Below the pieces are notes generated by a model. It was not told where the DNA came from, did no database searches, and saw only the letters and a list, made by a program, of their open reading frames with translations. A stretch of DNA of 64,000 nt from Sphingopyxis fribergensis. GTDB taxonomy: Bacteria > Pseudomonadota > Alphaproteobacteria > Sphingomonadales > Sphingomonadaceae. The translations under genes and the position numbers were made by a program. The stretch is taken from assembly GCF_000803645.1 (NCBI RefSeq), contig NZ_CP009122.1, positions 2,022,501 to 2,086,500 of the forward strand, read 5' to 3'. Each line of letters starts with the position of its first letter. Within the stretch, counting starts at the first letter, position 1. Shown in pieces: positions 41,398 to 50,435 of the stretch.

Positions 41398-44300
41398 ATG
41401 TCATCCCAACGCCCATTGTTCTCAAAATCTATCGCTGAACTGGAAAAGCTGGTCGAAGAAAAGCGTGGCGACCCGCTAACGCTCGTTCGCGTCATGGCTG
41501 AACTCAGGCACCGCGATACGGATCGCGCTGTCCGACTGCGCAATCGCGTCAAGGCCATTCAAGATGGCTTGGAATTCGACTTAAAGCCGCCCCCGCCGAA
41601 CACGCCAACTCCGCAACCTGCCGATCAGGGCGCTGGCGCACAAGCACCTCTGGCGGGAGGAAATGCCAACACCTCTTACGGCAACCGAACCGAGCTTCGT
41701 CAGACGCCACGCAACGCTCGTTTGCAAGAACGCACGGAACGCGCGGAAATGCCTATCAGCTACGATCCAGCTCTGACTGCCAGTCCATCCGCAGTCGCCG
41801 AACCAGAACATACTCCGGACCCTATCGTCCCCTTCGAGCCAGCAAACCCTCTCGTCGTTTCGAGGATGCTCGATCTGATCGACTACGTGATCTCGGTCGA
41901 GAAAGACAAGCTCAAGATCGTCACCGACGTGGCCGATCACCGAGCCTTCAACCGCAACACCGCCCAATTGGTTGAGCTTCCCGGCGTCCATTTCAACGCC
42001 GTCGATGGCGATGAAGTGGCATGGCTCAAGGTCGAGCGTTTGACCAAGGTTCCCCCGCCTGCGCCGGACGATGAGGAATTGAGGCCTTGGGTCATCCTGT
42101 TGGATGATCCGGCGAAGCAACCGCGATTGCGCGAAGGACTGACCGCCAGTGAAGTGCTGCAAGCAAAGATCAGCCTTGAGTCGGATCAAACCTCCGTTTC
42201 TCTGAACGAGTTCAGCGGTAGAGATGCAATCGAGGCGGCGTTCGCCACTTACCTTGAGGATCCTTGGAAGAGATGGGCAGAGCAGGAGAAGCCGCGCCGG
42301 GAGACCATGACGCTCTATGGTAGCCTGTTTGCCCTCCAAGCCGCTCTGGCTGCCCCAGACGGGACGCCGCAGGAATTTGTGTGCGGTATCGGTTATGCGG
42401 CCTTAGCGCGGGGCGGCAAGCACCTCTGCTATCCGCTGCTGACCGTGCCGCTCGACATCGAATTGGACCACAAGAGCCACGTGATATCGGTTGTGCCGCG
42501 CGAAGAAGTTTCACCGGCGGTCGAAGCGGACCCGCTCGACGTGCTCGAACTCAAGCAAGTCGATGCGTGGAGGAAAGATGCTCGCCGCATCCTAGATGCC
42601 TTAGAGGACTCGCCCCTCTCCCCGTTCGCCCCCGAGACTTATGATGTGATCCTGCGGCACGCCGCTGCACTCTTGGACCCGCAAGCTCGTTATGTAGACG
42701 GTGAGGGCGAGATCATTACACCGCCAGCACCCGGCCCGGAACTGATCGTGAGCAGCGCTTTCGGGTTCTTCCAGCGTGAACGGCGTGCAACGCAACTCAT
42801 GGCCGACTTGCTGGGCTTTCGGGCGCTGCTTGAAGACGGCGATGTCCCTTTGGAAATCCCCGGCGCGATCGCTGCGCTGTTCACCGAACCATCGAGCGCC
42901 GTTGCTGACGAGGATTTTCCTACCTTCCGAGGCATCAACTCCATACCTGGGGTGACCTCATCGGACGGCGCGGGCGCTGACCTGTTCTTCCCGAAACCGT
43001 TCAACGGCGAGCAAGTCCAGATCGCACAACGCCTCGCCGTAGGCGACGGCGTGGTCGTTCAAGGCCCACCGGGAACCGGCAAGACCCATACGATCGCCAA
43101 CATCATCAGTCACTACCTTGCGACCGGAAGGCGTGTGCTCGTCACTTCCCAAAAGACGCCTGCACTTCAAGTCCTTCAAGAACAGCTTCCTGCCCCGATT
43201 CGTCCTTTGGCGGTCAGCTTGCTGGACAGTGATCGCGAAGGTCTGCGACAGTTCCGTGCCTCCGTCGATCTCATAGCCGAGCGGTTGCAGGGTCTTCGAC
43301 GGTCCGAGATCGACAGCGAAATCGACACCCTTGACAGTCGGATTGACGGCTTGCATCGAACCTTGGCGAACCTCGATCGCCAGATCGAAGAACTAGGGCG
43401 CAACGCGCTCCAGTCGGTTATGCTGAACGATCAAGCAATACCTCCTCTCGATGCCGCCAAGGAGGTCTGGGAGGCAGGCGATGACGCATGGTGGATCGAA
43501 GATGCCATCACGCCCGACCCGCGCCATACGCCGAGCTTCGGTAGCGACGACCTCGCCGCTTGTCGTCTGGCCCGCTCGGAATTGGGGGAACTGCTCGGCT
43601 ATCTCGGCAAACCGCTTCCCCCGGCCGACCTATTTGCCGACATCGAAGCCATAGTCTCCACGCACACCGATCTGGCGCAAGCGGCTGCAATCCGGCGCGA
43701 GATCAATTCTGGCGCGCTATGGCCGCTGGTCGATGAAACGCCGGAGACTTTGGACGCAGCGGCAGTTCTGCATGAACGGCTCTCTGCTTGGACGTTAAAG
43801 CGCGACGCCCTAGGCAAAAATGCGCCGCCTTGGGATAATGCACTCGAAGCTCTACTGGCGGCCCCTTCCGATCCTCTCCTGCTCGCGATCCGGGGTTTGA
43901 AGAACGATGCAAGCGAGCTTGCGGACGATCACGCATGGTTCATGACTCGTCCCGTTGAGCTGCCAGCTGAGGCTCTCGACGATCCCCGCTTCGTGGCAGC
44001 GGTTGAAGGCCTACAAAGCGGTGGGCAAGGGCTTGGCGGGCTGGCAGGCCTATTCGCTCGCCGCACCAAGCAATCACTGTCGGGTGTTCGCCTACGCGGC
44101 AAACCACCTCGCGGTGCCGAAGAGTGGCAAGCCGTAGCGCGCCACATTCGCTCGCAAGAGCGCGCTACCATGTTTACGGCGAGCTGGAACCATGCCTGCA
44201 CTACTTCCGACGTACCAAGGCTAGCGAGCACCGGACCGGCTGCGGGTCGCGAAGCAATGCGCGTGGTGGATCGCCTTGAAAGCCTCTTTGCGCTTCACTC

Positions 44301-46818
44301 TGAGGCAGTGGTCCTGACCAAAGAGGTTAGTATACTGCTACCGCAGTGGCGCGGCGCGGTCGAACGCCACCAAGATATGGGATCGACGCTGTACTGTTTG
44401 AAGCTGCATCTTGATCGTGCCCGTCTCGCCAAAGCCGAAGGGGTCCGCCGCCACCTCCTTGTGGAGATTGGGGCGCACGAAACGGAGCTTCATGCAGATG
44501 CGCGCGCCTTAGTTTCCTCGCTTGGCATGGACGCCATGTCAGTCACGGAGTGCCGCGAGCAAGCCATCGCGCTCTCCGGTCGGATCGAGCACCTGCATCG
44601 ACTGAGACCCCACTTTGATACCGTCAACGACGTAGCTGAGAAGGTTACTTCATCGGGAGCACCGCGCTGGGCCTCTCGTCTCTGCTCGGCCCCAGCCATC
44701 GGAGAAGATGTCTGGTGTCCAAGCGACTGGCGACGGCGCTGGCGACTGCGCCAGCTTGCGTCGTGGCTGGATGCTTCACAGAAGCTGGGCGCTTTCCGGA
44801 CGTTGCATGCCGAGCGCCAGAGGGCTGAGGGCGACCTATCGCGCGCTTATACTCGGCTGATCGAGCAACGCACATGGCGGGAACTAAAAAAGCAAGCTTC
44901 TCCCGCCGTGATGACCGCACTCAGCGCTTATGCTGTTGCCGTCGGTCGTATCGGCAAAGGGACGGGAAAGAGTGCCAACCGACATCGCAAAACCGCTCGT
45001 CACGCGGCAAATGCTGTCAAGGGCGCGTTGCCATGCTGGATCATGCCTCACCACAGGGTGTCCGAGTCGCTGCCCGCAGAGCTGGGTATTTTCGACTTGG
45101 TCATTGTCGATGAGGCCTCCCAATCAACCTTAGCCGCCCTTCCGGCGCTGTTCCGCGCCCGCCAAATCTTGGTCGTAGGCGACGACAAGCAAGTCAGCCC
45201 GGATCATGTCGGTCTTGCAATGGATCAAGCCAATGCACGTGCGGCCCGCTACCTCACTTCGCAGGTTGCCCTTTTCCAAGCCCCAATGCGGGAAGAAGCA
45301 TCGCTTTATGATCTCGCCAGCGTGATCTTTGGCGGGGATAACCTGATGCTGCGCGAACACTTCCGTTGTGCCGCGCCGATCATCGAGTTTTCCAAGCGGC
45401 AGTTCTACCGCAACGAGCTGCGGCCCTTGAGGCTCTCTAAGTCCTCTGAGCGTCTCGATCCGGTCCTCATCGACGTTCGGGTCACGGACGGCTATCGGAA
45501 GGGAAAAACCAATCCACCCGAGGCTGATTACATCGTCAGCGAGCTTCGACGCATGGGCGACGACCCCTCGTTCGATGATCGGACATTTGGGGTTACCACC
45601 CTTCTCGGGACCGAGCAGGCCGCGTTGATCTACAAGCGCATTGAAGGCGAGCTTGGGATACCGTTCATCGAAAAATACCACCTACGTGTTGGCGACCCTT
45701 CGGCATTTCAGGGTGACGAGCGAGACGTAATGTTCCTCTCGATGGTCGTAACGGCAGGAAATGCCACGGCACTTAGCGGTCTTGGTTACGAACAGCGCTT
45801 CAACGTGGCGGCTTCACGTGCCCGCGAACGGATGATTTTAGTGCGGTCAATTGAGTTGGATCAACTCAGCCCACGCGACGCCCTCCGGCGCGCGATCCTT
45901 GAGCACTTCCGCTCACCATTCCCAGCTGACGCCGCCGATATGCAGGACGCGCGTGACAGATGCGAGTCTGACTTCGAGCGAGAGATGTTCGATCTGCTCG
46001 CCGAGCGGGGATACAGCGTCGATACCCAAGTCAAAGTCGGCGCCCATCGGATCGACATGGTCGTCGATGGGGATGAGGATCGTCGTCTTGCAATCGAATG
46101 TGATGGTGATCGTTACCACGGCCCGGAGCAGTGGCCTTCGGATATGGCTCGGCAGCGCACTCTTGAGCGCGCAGGTTGGCGCGTTTGGCGCTGCTTCGCA
46201 TCACGCTTCGTGCGCGAAAGGACCGCAGTGGTCGAAGAGCTGGCTGAGCTGCTCTCGACAATGGACATTCAACCCCGCAGCGCCTCAGGGCGATCGCGAA
46301 CCTATACCGAGCTGCGCGAATGGAACTCCTTGAGCGGCACAAACGAAATCGACGAAGCCGATACCGACGAAGATGATGCCTCGCTGGGAGACGATCTTTT
46401 GTCAGGTGAGACGACCAATACCGACCCCTTGCAACCCGTTGCAACGCGTTGGAATGGCCACGACACCACTGAAACAATCAGCATTGCACCTATCGGAATA
46501 TCAGAACCTTCGTCGCCACCTTCTGCGAACACGGCGCAACGCGTTACGGAGACAGACGTCCAAGCGGCAATCCTGGAGCTATTGGGGAACGGCGAGGTTT
46601 GGACCAATGCAGAGCTAAAACAGGCGCTGTCTCACGTTCTTCCGCTTCACGCCGGGGACCGGCAGCAGTCATCAAGCCGCCCCAACGAGGAAAAGTGGGA
46701 AGAGCTGGTGAACAATGCGCTGGCTAGCTCCGGACGCAGCAACTCACTCTATGCCCGAGGATTGGTGTCCAAAGCTGGGTTTGGAATGCACCGTCTTGCA
46801 GAACGCGATGATAGGTAG
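41398..46818 (+). CDS. SF1 helicase fused to Vsr/DUF559-like nuclease and Mrr-N-like domain
   Basis: Giant cytoplasmic protein of 1806 residues from ATG 41398 (no strong ribosome-binding site; the frame is open upstream). An N-terminal region of about 500 residues has DUF4011-like features. Walker A is GPPGTGKT (556-563) followed by VTSQKTPALQVLQEQL. A long helical insert spans about 650-1150, with Walker B VDEASQS (Asp1238) and GDDKQVSP. Motifs V and VI are FQGDERDVMFL and NVAASRARERM. A PD-(D/E)xK-type nuclease follows, with IDMVVDG (Asp1553) and AIECDGDRYH (Glu1567). An Mrr-N-like winged helix ends the protein (WEELVNNALASSGRSN). COG1112 helicase-Vsr fusions are known in defence islands. 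Expected role: sensing and degrading invading nucleic acid (inference). Confidence 0.88.
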   Translation: MSSQRPLFSKSIAELEKLVEEKRGDPLTLVRVMAELRHRDTDRAVRLRNRVKAIQDGLEFDLKPPPPNTPTPQPADQGAGAQAPLAGGNANTSYGNRTELRQTPRNARLQERTERAEMPISYDPALTASPSAVAEPEHTPDPIVPFEPANPLVVSRMLDLIDYVISVEKDKLKIVTDVADHRAFNRNTAQLVELPGVHFNAVDGDEVAWLKVERLTKVPPPAPDDEELRPWVILLDDPAKQPRLREGLTASEVLQAKISLESDQTSVSLNEFSGRDAIEAAFATYLEDPWKRWAEQEKPRRETMTLYGSLFALQAALAAPDGTPQEFVCGIGYAALARGGKHLCYPLLTVPLDIELDHKSHVISVVPREEVSPAVEADPLDVLELKQVDAWRKDARRILDALEDSPLSPFAPETYDVILRHAAALLDPQARYVDGEGEIITPPAPGPELIVSSAFGFFQRERRATQLMADLLGFRALLEDGDVPLEIPGAIAALFTEPSSAVADEDFPTFRGINSIPGVTSSDGAGADLFFPKPFNGEQVQIAQRLAVGDGVVVQGPPGTGKTHTIANIISHYLATGRRVLVTSQKTPALQVLQEQLPAPIRPLAVSLLDSDREGLRQFRASVDLIAERLQGLRRSEIDSEIDTLDSRIDGLHRTLANLDRQIEELGRNALQSVMLNDQAIPPLDAAKEVWEAGDDAWWIEDAITPDPRHTPSFGSDDLAACRLARSELGELLGYLGKPLPPADLFADIEAIVSTHTDLAQAAAIRREINSGALWPLVDETPETLDAAAVLHERLSAWTLKRDALGKNAPPWDNALEALLAAPSDPLLLAIRGLKNDASELADDHAWFMTRPVELPAEALDDPRFVAAVEGLQSGGQGLGGLAGLFARRTKQSLSGVRLRGKPPRGAEEWQAVARHIRSQERATMFTASWNHACTTSDVPRLASTGPAAGREAMRVVDRLESLFALHSEAVVLTKEVSILLPQWRGAVERHQDMGSTLYCLKLHLDRARLAKAEGVRRHLLVEIGAHETELHADARALVSSLGMDAMSVTECREQAIALSGRIEHLHRLRPHFDTVNDVAEKVTSSGAPRWASRLCSAPAIGEDVWCPSDWRRRWRLRQLASWLDASQKLGAFRTLHAERQRAEGDLSRAYTRLIEQRTWRELKKQASPAVMTALSAYAVAVGRIGKGTGKSANRHRKTARHAANAVKGALPCWIMPHHRVSESLPAELGIFDLVIVDEASQSTLAALPALFRARQILVVGDDKQVSPDHVGLAMDQANARAARYLTSQVALFQAPMREEASLYDLASVIFGGDNLMLREHFRCAAPIIEFSKRQFYRNELRPLRLSKSSERLDPVLIDVRVTDGYRKGKTNPPEADYIVSELRRMGDDPSFDDRTFGVTTLLGTEQAALIYKRIEGELGIPFIEKYHLRVGDPSAFQGDERDVMFLSMVVTAGNATALSGLGYEQRFNVAASRARERMILVRSIELDQLSPRDALRRAILEHFRSPFPADAADMQDARDRCESDFEREMFDLLAERGYSVDTQVKVGAHRIDMVVDGDEDRRLAIECDGDRYHGPEQWPSDMARQRTLERAGWRVWRCFASRFVRERTAVVEELAELLSTMDIQPRSASGRSRTYTELREWNSLSGTNEIDEADTDEDDASLGDDLLSGETTNTDPLQPVATRWNGHDTTETISIAPIGISEPSSPPSANTAQRVTETDVQAAILELLGNGEVWTNAELKQALSHVLPLHAGDRQQSSSRPNEEKWEELVNNALASSGRSNSLYARGLVSKAGFGMHRLAERDDR
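46430..46443. repeat. Island motif, copy 4 (reverse orientation)
   Basis: TGCAACCCGTTGCA, the reverse complement of the island motif, lies inside the helicase gene between nuclease and Mrr-N-like parts. Its presence within coding sequence, in a linker region, weakens a pure operator role. Confidence 0.45.
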
Positions 46819-47013
46819 TCGGGGCAACGAATCGCCTGCCAACTCGCCCGTCGCAAGGCGCCTCTCCTTCCCCAACGCCCGGATGATGGTTCACCGCGTA
46901 CGAACGGGGCGCCATCGCCAGTCACCTATATGCTACAAAATGCGCTCCAAATTTCGAGTAGAGGAGGCCGCGTAAGATATTGAAAAATATATGTAACATT
47001 CGATAGGAGGAGT

Positions 47014-47031
47014 ATCCCTCACTCTCCTCCA
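47014..47031 (+). repeat. attR of the tRNA-Ser genomic island
   Basis: Second exact copy of ATCCCTCACTCTCCTCCA, not part of a full tRNA. It is followed by ATTTTTCTAAGTTTTT, probably the native tRNA-Ser terminator left behind at the far end of the island. The 195 bp between the helicase stop and this site hold no recognisable gene. Confidence 0.9.
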
Positions 47032-47060
47032 TTTTTCTAAGTTTTTGACCACGGCAGGCC

Positions 47061-47081
47061 GCCCCGGCACGAAACCGGGGC
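47061..47081 (-). terminator. Hairpin after the YIP1-family gene
   Basis: GCCCCGG (47061-47067) pairs with CCGGGGC (47075-47081). It lies 16 bp past the stop of the minus-strand YIP1-family gene and is followed on that strand by a short T-run (TCAAAAACTT reads as an A-run on one strand only), so termination is likely but imperfectly supported. Confidence 0.45.
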
Positions 47082-47096
47082 AGCTCGCGTGCACCA

Positions 47097-47720
47097 TTAC
47101 CTGATGGTAACGAGCGACGGTGCAGCGAGCGCGCCGACGACGGCGCCGACGATCAGGAACAGCACGATATAAACGATGATCACGACCACCGTGTAGCCGA
47201 GTGCCTTGTCCTGCGGCGCCTTCATCAGCACCGGCAGGCCAAGATAGAGGAGATAAAGCCCATAGAGCGCGAACAGGAGGCCGAGGACGGCGAGCGCGGG
47301 CAATATCCCGAAAATGCCGCCGACCCAGCCCGCGGTCGCCGAATAGGCCGCCACCTTCAGCGCCTGAACCTGATTCTTTTGTCCGCCAAAATTCGGCGCC
47401 AGGCCGTCGATGACCAACGCGAGAATGAAGATCGTCGCCAGCGACAAGCCGTAAGAGACGATCGCCGACACCAGCGCCCCCACCAGCGGCGGGTGATAGG
47501 TAAAGCCGAACGTGGTGATGCCGAAAACCTGTCCGCCAATAAATCCGGCTAGCGGGCCGATCGCCGCCAATACCAGCACATAAGGCACATAGATCGATTG
47601 TACCGTCGCCGGCTCGGCCGCCATGACCGGCCACGTCTCTTTGGGTTTGAGAAGGATGTCCTTCGCGCGCTGGATAATGCCCGAAGCCGGACCGGAGCTA
47701 TTGGGTGGTACGTCCGTCAT
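47097..47720 (-). CDS. YIP1-family inner-membrane protein
   Basis: Protein of 207 residues. A short N-terminal cytoplasmic part has the family segment IIQRAKDILLKPKETWPVMA, then five hydrophobic helices (for example IYVPYVLVLAAIGPLAGFIG, LVGALVSAIVSYGLSLATIF and VVVIIVYIVLFLIVGAVVGA). Bacterial YIP1 proteins have no established function. It is the first backbone gene to the right of the island and is divergent from hspQ. Confidence 0.88.
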   Translation of the reverse strand: MTDVPPNSSGPASGIIQRAKDILLKPKETWPVMAAEPATVQSIYVPYVLVLAAIGPLAGFIGGQVFGITTFGFTYHPPLVGALVSAIVSYGLSLATIFILALVIDGLAPNFGGQKNQVQALKVAAYSATAGWVGGIFGILPALAVLGLLFALYGLYLLYLGLPVLMKAPQDKALGYTVVVIIVYIVLFLIVGAVVGALAAPSLVTIR

Positions 47721-47900
47721 AATGCGTCTCCCCTGATCGTGCGGCCCACAACCCGAATGGGAAATGCAAAAGCCATGAGGACAGTTTAATCCCCATCTCC
47801 AATGCATCTGTAACGCTGCTCACAGCCCGATTCGGCAAACCACAGCCGATTTGGAATGTAACCGACTTGAAACGAGCGTAAACCGCCATAGATTGACCCT

Positions 47901-48275
47901 ATGACACCCGACTCCAGTTCCGAGCTTCCCTCCACCGTTACTGCACCGCTGATCGGCCGCGCTCGATTCGCGCCGGGTGATATCGTGCGCCACCGCATGT
48001 TCGACTTTCGCGGCGTCGTGTTCGACATCGACCCGGTCTTTGCCAACAGCGACGAATGGTATGAAGCGATCCCCGAGGACATCCGCCCGGCGAAAGAACA
48101 GCCCTATTACCACCTGCTCGCCGAAAACGGCGATTCAGCGTACATCGCCTATGTCAGCCAGCAGAATCTGGTCGCCGACGGCGACGGCGGGCCGATCGAT
48201 CATCCACAGATCGATGCGATGTTCGAGGGGCTGGACCACGGCCGCTACCGCGTTCGCGCCATCCACCGCCACTAA
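47901..48275 (+). CDS. hspQ: Heat shock protein HspQ (YccV-like)
   Basis: Protein of 124 residues of the hemimethylated-DNA-binding/YccV family, known in Escherichia coli as HspQ, a specificity-enhancing factor for Lon. Family landmarks are GDIVRHRMFDFRGVVFDIDP, QPYYHLLAENGDS and AYVSQQNLVADGDGGPIDHP. Length is normal. It is divergent from the YIP1-family gene and converges with an ABC permease gene. Confidence 0.92.
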   Translation: MTPDSSSELPSTVTAPLIGRARFAPGDIVRHRMFDFRGVVFDIDPVFANSDEWYEAIPEDIRPAKEQPYYHLLAENGDSAYIAYVSQQNLVADGDGGPIDHPQIDAMFEGLDHGRYRVRAIHRH

Positions 48276-48281
48276 AAGCTA

Positions 48282-49154
48282 TCAGGCCTTCAGCTTCCAG
48301 CCCGAAGCAAGCAGGCGATAGGTCAGCAGGCCCAGCCCGATATTGACCCCGATCAGGACCAGCGCTGCGGTCAGTACCGGATTGGAGATCGTCGAATCGA
48401 CCGTACCGATGAAGCCGTAGCGAAAGCCCATGATCGCATAATAGACGGGGTTGCCGTGCGCGATCGTCTGAAACCAAGGTGCGAGCTTGTCGACCGAATA
48501 GAATGTCCCCGACAAAAGCGCGAGCGGCGTGACGACGAAATTGGTCACTGCAGCGGCATGATCGAACTTTTCGGCCCAGACCGAGGTGATGAGGCCGAGG
48601 AAACCGAGCATAGAAGCGCCGAGCACGCCAAAAACCGCCACCGCCCAGAGATGATCGGGCACGACATGCACACCAGGCCACAGCAGCATCGCAAGCCACA
48701 ACGCCAGCCCGACGAGGATCGACCGCGTAATCGCGGCGCCAACCAGCGCGATGATCAGCTCGCCGACCGCGAGCGGCGGCATCAGATAGTCAACGATCGT
48801 GCCCTGGATCTTGCCGACCAGCAACGAAAAGCTCGAATTGGCGAAGCTATTCTGGAGCATCGCCATCATGATGAGCCCCGGCGCGATGAAATCGGCGAAG
48901 GGAACGCCGATGACCGTCCGCCCCGCACCGCCAAGCGCGACGGTGAAAATGACGAGGAACAAAAGCGTGGTAATCGCCGGGGCCCATATTGTTTGCAGCT
49001 GGACCTTGAAAAACCGCCGCACCTCCTTGACATATAGCGCGTGCATGCCGGGCACGTTCAGCGTTCGGATATGGGGAACGCCGGGTTCGGCGAAGGTTGG
49101 AGTCGCGGCGGAATTTGTCGAGTCGGGGCGCGAAATTTGGGGCTGGTCGTTCAT
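48282..49154 (-). CDS. ABC-2 type transporter permease
   Basis: Protein of 290 residues with six predicted membrane helices, including APAITTLLFLVIFTVALGGA, FIAPGLIMMAMLQNSFANSS, AAAVTNFVVTPLALLSGTFY and LTAALVLIGVNIGLGLLTYR. The FIAPGL segment and the SGTFYSVDKLAPW loop are typical of the ABC-2/NodJ-like family that exports drugs or polysaccharide. Its start was set at ATG 49154. The ATPase partner is not in view and would be expected elsewhere. Confidence 0.9.
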   Translation of the reverse strand: MNDQPQISRPDSTNSAATPTFAEPGVPHIRTLNVPGMHALYVKEVRRFFKVQLQTIWAPAITTLLFLVIFTVALGGAGRTVIGVPFADFIAPGLIMMAMLQNSFANSSFSLLVGKIQGTIVDYLMPPLAVGELIIALVGAAITRSILVGLALWLAMLLWPGVHVVPDHLWAVAVFGVLGASMLGFLGLITSVWAEKFDHAAAVTNFVVTPLALLSGTFYSVDKLAPWFQTIAHGNPVYYAIMGFRYGFIGTVDSTISNPVLTAALVLIGVNIGLGLLTYRLLASGWKLKA

Positions 49155-49277
49155 GGCGTTCTCGCCTATCGCCTCCCCGATCTTACCGCAAGCTGGGCAA
49201 CGTCTGATGCCGGTCCCGAAAGGATCGACAAGGCGCATCGTCTGACCGCCCGCAGCGTGAATGATAAGGAATAGATT

Positions 49278-49973
49278 ATGTCATGGACCGACGAGCGCAT
49301 CGAAAGCCTGCGCACCATGTGGGAAAAAGGGCTGACCGCCAGCCAGATCGCCGATGAACTCGGCGGTGTGAGCCGCAATGCGGTGATCGGCAAGGCGCAT
49401 CGCCTCGGCCTCAAATCACGCCCCTCGCCCGTCAAGGCGACTGATAAGGTGGCCAAGCCGGTGAAGGCCGCGGCCCCCGCCGCGCCGAAGCCCGCGACAC
49501 CCGTTGCCGCGCCGCGCGCGGCTGCGCCAGTCGCACCGCGCCCGGCCGCGCCGGCGCCAAAACTCGATGCCAAGCCGGCCATCGACACGCCGAACGCCGA
49601 CGGCGGTTTGGGCGATGTCATACCGAAGGCCGACCAGCCGCGTATCGTCTCGATCGGCCCCGGCGGCTTCATCCGCCAGGGACCCGGCGACCAGCAGGCA
49701 CCGATCCCGCCCGCGCCGCCGCGCCGTCTCGTGCCCGCAAAGCCGAGCCCCGAGATTGCCGACAAGACGACCTTGCTCGACCTCAACGACCGCATCTGTC
49801 GCTGGCCGATGGGGCATCCCGGCGAGCCCGACTTCCATTTTTGCGGTGAAGCCGTGAACCCGGGCTTCCCCTATTGCGTCCAGCATTGCGGCCGCGCCTA
49901 TCAGGCGCAGCTGCCGCGCGGCACGCGCCGTCCGCCGCCGCCGCCGCCGTTCGGTGGCCCCCGCGTTCGTTAA
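49278..49973 (+). CDS. gcrA: Cell-cycle regulator GcrA
   Basis: Sigma-70-associated regulator of 231 residues, specific to alphaproteobacteria, that activates promoters with methylated GANTC sites. The N-terminal helix-turn-helix MSWTDERIESLRTMWEKGLT then GGVSRNAVIGKAHRLGL is unmistakable. An Ala/Pro/Lys-rich linker (about 50-160) follows, and the C-terminal sigma-binding part has DRICRWPMGHPGEPDFHFCG and YCVQHCGRAYQ. AAGGA precedes the ATG. The linker is longer and more repetitive than the conserved ends. Confidence 0.96.
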   Translation: MSWTDERIESLRTMWEKGLTASQIADELGGVSRNAVIGKAHRLGLKSRPSPVKATDKVAKPVKAAAPAAPKPATPVAAPRAAAPVAPRPAAPAPKLDAKPAIDTPNADGGLGDVIPKADQPRIVSIGPGGFIRQGPGDQQAPIPPAPPRRLVPAKPSPEIADKTTLLDLNDRICRWPMGHPGEPDFHFCGEAVNPGFPYCVQHCGRAYQAQLPRGTRRPPPPPPFGGPRVR

Positions 49974-50382
49974 GACACGCCCGGTGAGACCCTTCGGGCA
50001 GGAGTTTGAATTCGCGCGCGCGCTCGGCCTGCAGATGGTCGAGCGCGGCGACGGACGCTGCACGATGGCGATCGACATCGAACCGCAGCGCCACTTCAGC
50101 CCGCAGGGCGCCGCGCATGGCGGCGTCGCTTATTCGCTCGCCGACACCGCGATGGGCGGCGCGCTCACCAGCGTCCTCCCCGACGACCAGTGGTGCGCGA
50201 CGATGGAAATCAAGTTCAACTATCATGTCCGGGTCGGCGAAGGCCGATTGACGTGCGAGGCCGAAGTGCTGCACCGCGGCAAGCGCGTCGCCAATATTGA
50301 CGCGCGCCTCTATCAGAATGGCCGCCTCGTCAGCAGCGCGAACGGCAATTTCGCCATTTTCGCGGCGCCATCGGCCAAATAG
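49954..50382 (+). CDS. PaaI-family hotdog thioesterase
   Basis: Protein of 142 residues from GTG 49954 (overlapping gcrA by 20 bases), or 132 from GTG 49984. The hotdog-fold core GAAHGGVAYSLADTAMGGAL contains the helix with catalytic Asp of the PaaI/4-hydroxybenzoyl-CoA thioesterase family, followed by TMEIKFNYHVRVGEGRL. It hydrolyses an acyl-CoA of unknown identity. It shares the bidirectional hairpin downstream with the convergent outer-membrane protein gene. Confidence 0.85.
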   Translation: MAPAFVKTRPVRPFGQEFEFARALGLQMVERGDGRCTMAIDIEPQRHFSPQGAAHGGVAYSLADTAMGGALTSVLPDDQWCATMEIKFNYHVRVGEGRLTCEAEVLHRGKRVANIDARLYQNGRLVSSANGNFAIFAAPSAK

Positions 50383-50388
50383 GCGAAA

Positions 50389-50414
50389 GGCGCCGGGTCT
50401 TTCGACCCGGCGCC
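50389..50414. terminator. Bidirectional terminator between thioesterase and outer-membrane protein
   Basis: GGCGCCGGGTC-TTTC-GACCCGGCGCC is a perfect 11-bp stem with a four-base loop, six bases after the thioesterase stop and 22 bases past the convergent porin-like stop. It is positioned to end both transcripts. Confidence 0.75.
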
Positions 50415-50435
50415 TCCCTTCCCGCTCCCAAGAGG

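Larger units (their letters stand above)
31001..47031. mobile_element. Integrated genomic island in tRNA-Ser(CGA), defence cargo
   Basis: A segment of about 16 kb between exact 18-bp direct repeats, with a tyrosine integrase next to the tRNA and no phage structural or conjugation genes. Cargo in order: two small membrane proteins, an MmeI-like restriction-modification enzyme, an HNH endonuclease, a serine recombinase, a reverse transcriptase, two small ORFs, and an SF1 helicase/nuclease. Base composition looks visibly less GC-rich than the flanks. At the right end the repeat is followed by a T-run (47032 on), which was probably the original tRNA terminator. The lack of replication or transfer genes suggests it is mobilised by a helper or moves by excision alone. 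Confidence 0.9.

Noticed and set aside
31001..47031. Island as a prophage
   Set aside because: No capsid, terminase, tail, lysis or replication genes are present; only integrase and cargo.
47004..47031. Second tRNA gene at the right end of the island
   Set aside because: Only the 18-bp 3' fragment is repeated; no anticodon arm or 5' half is present.
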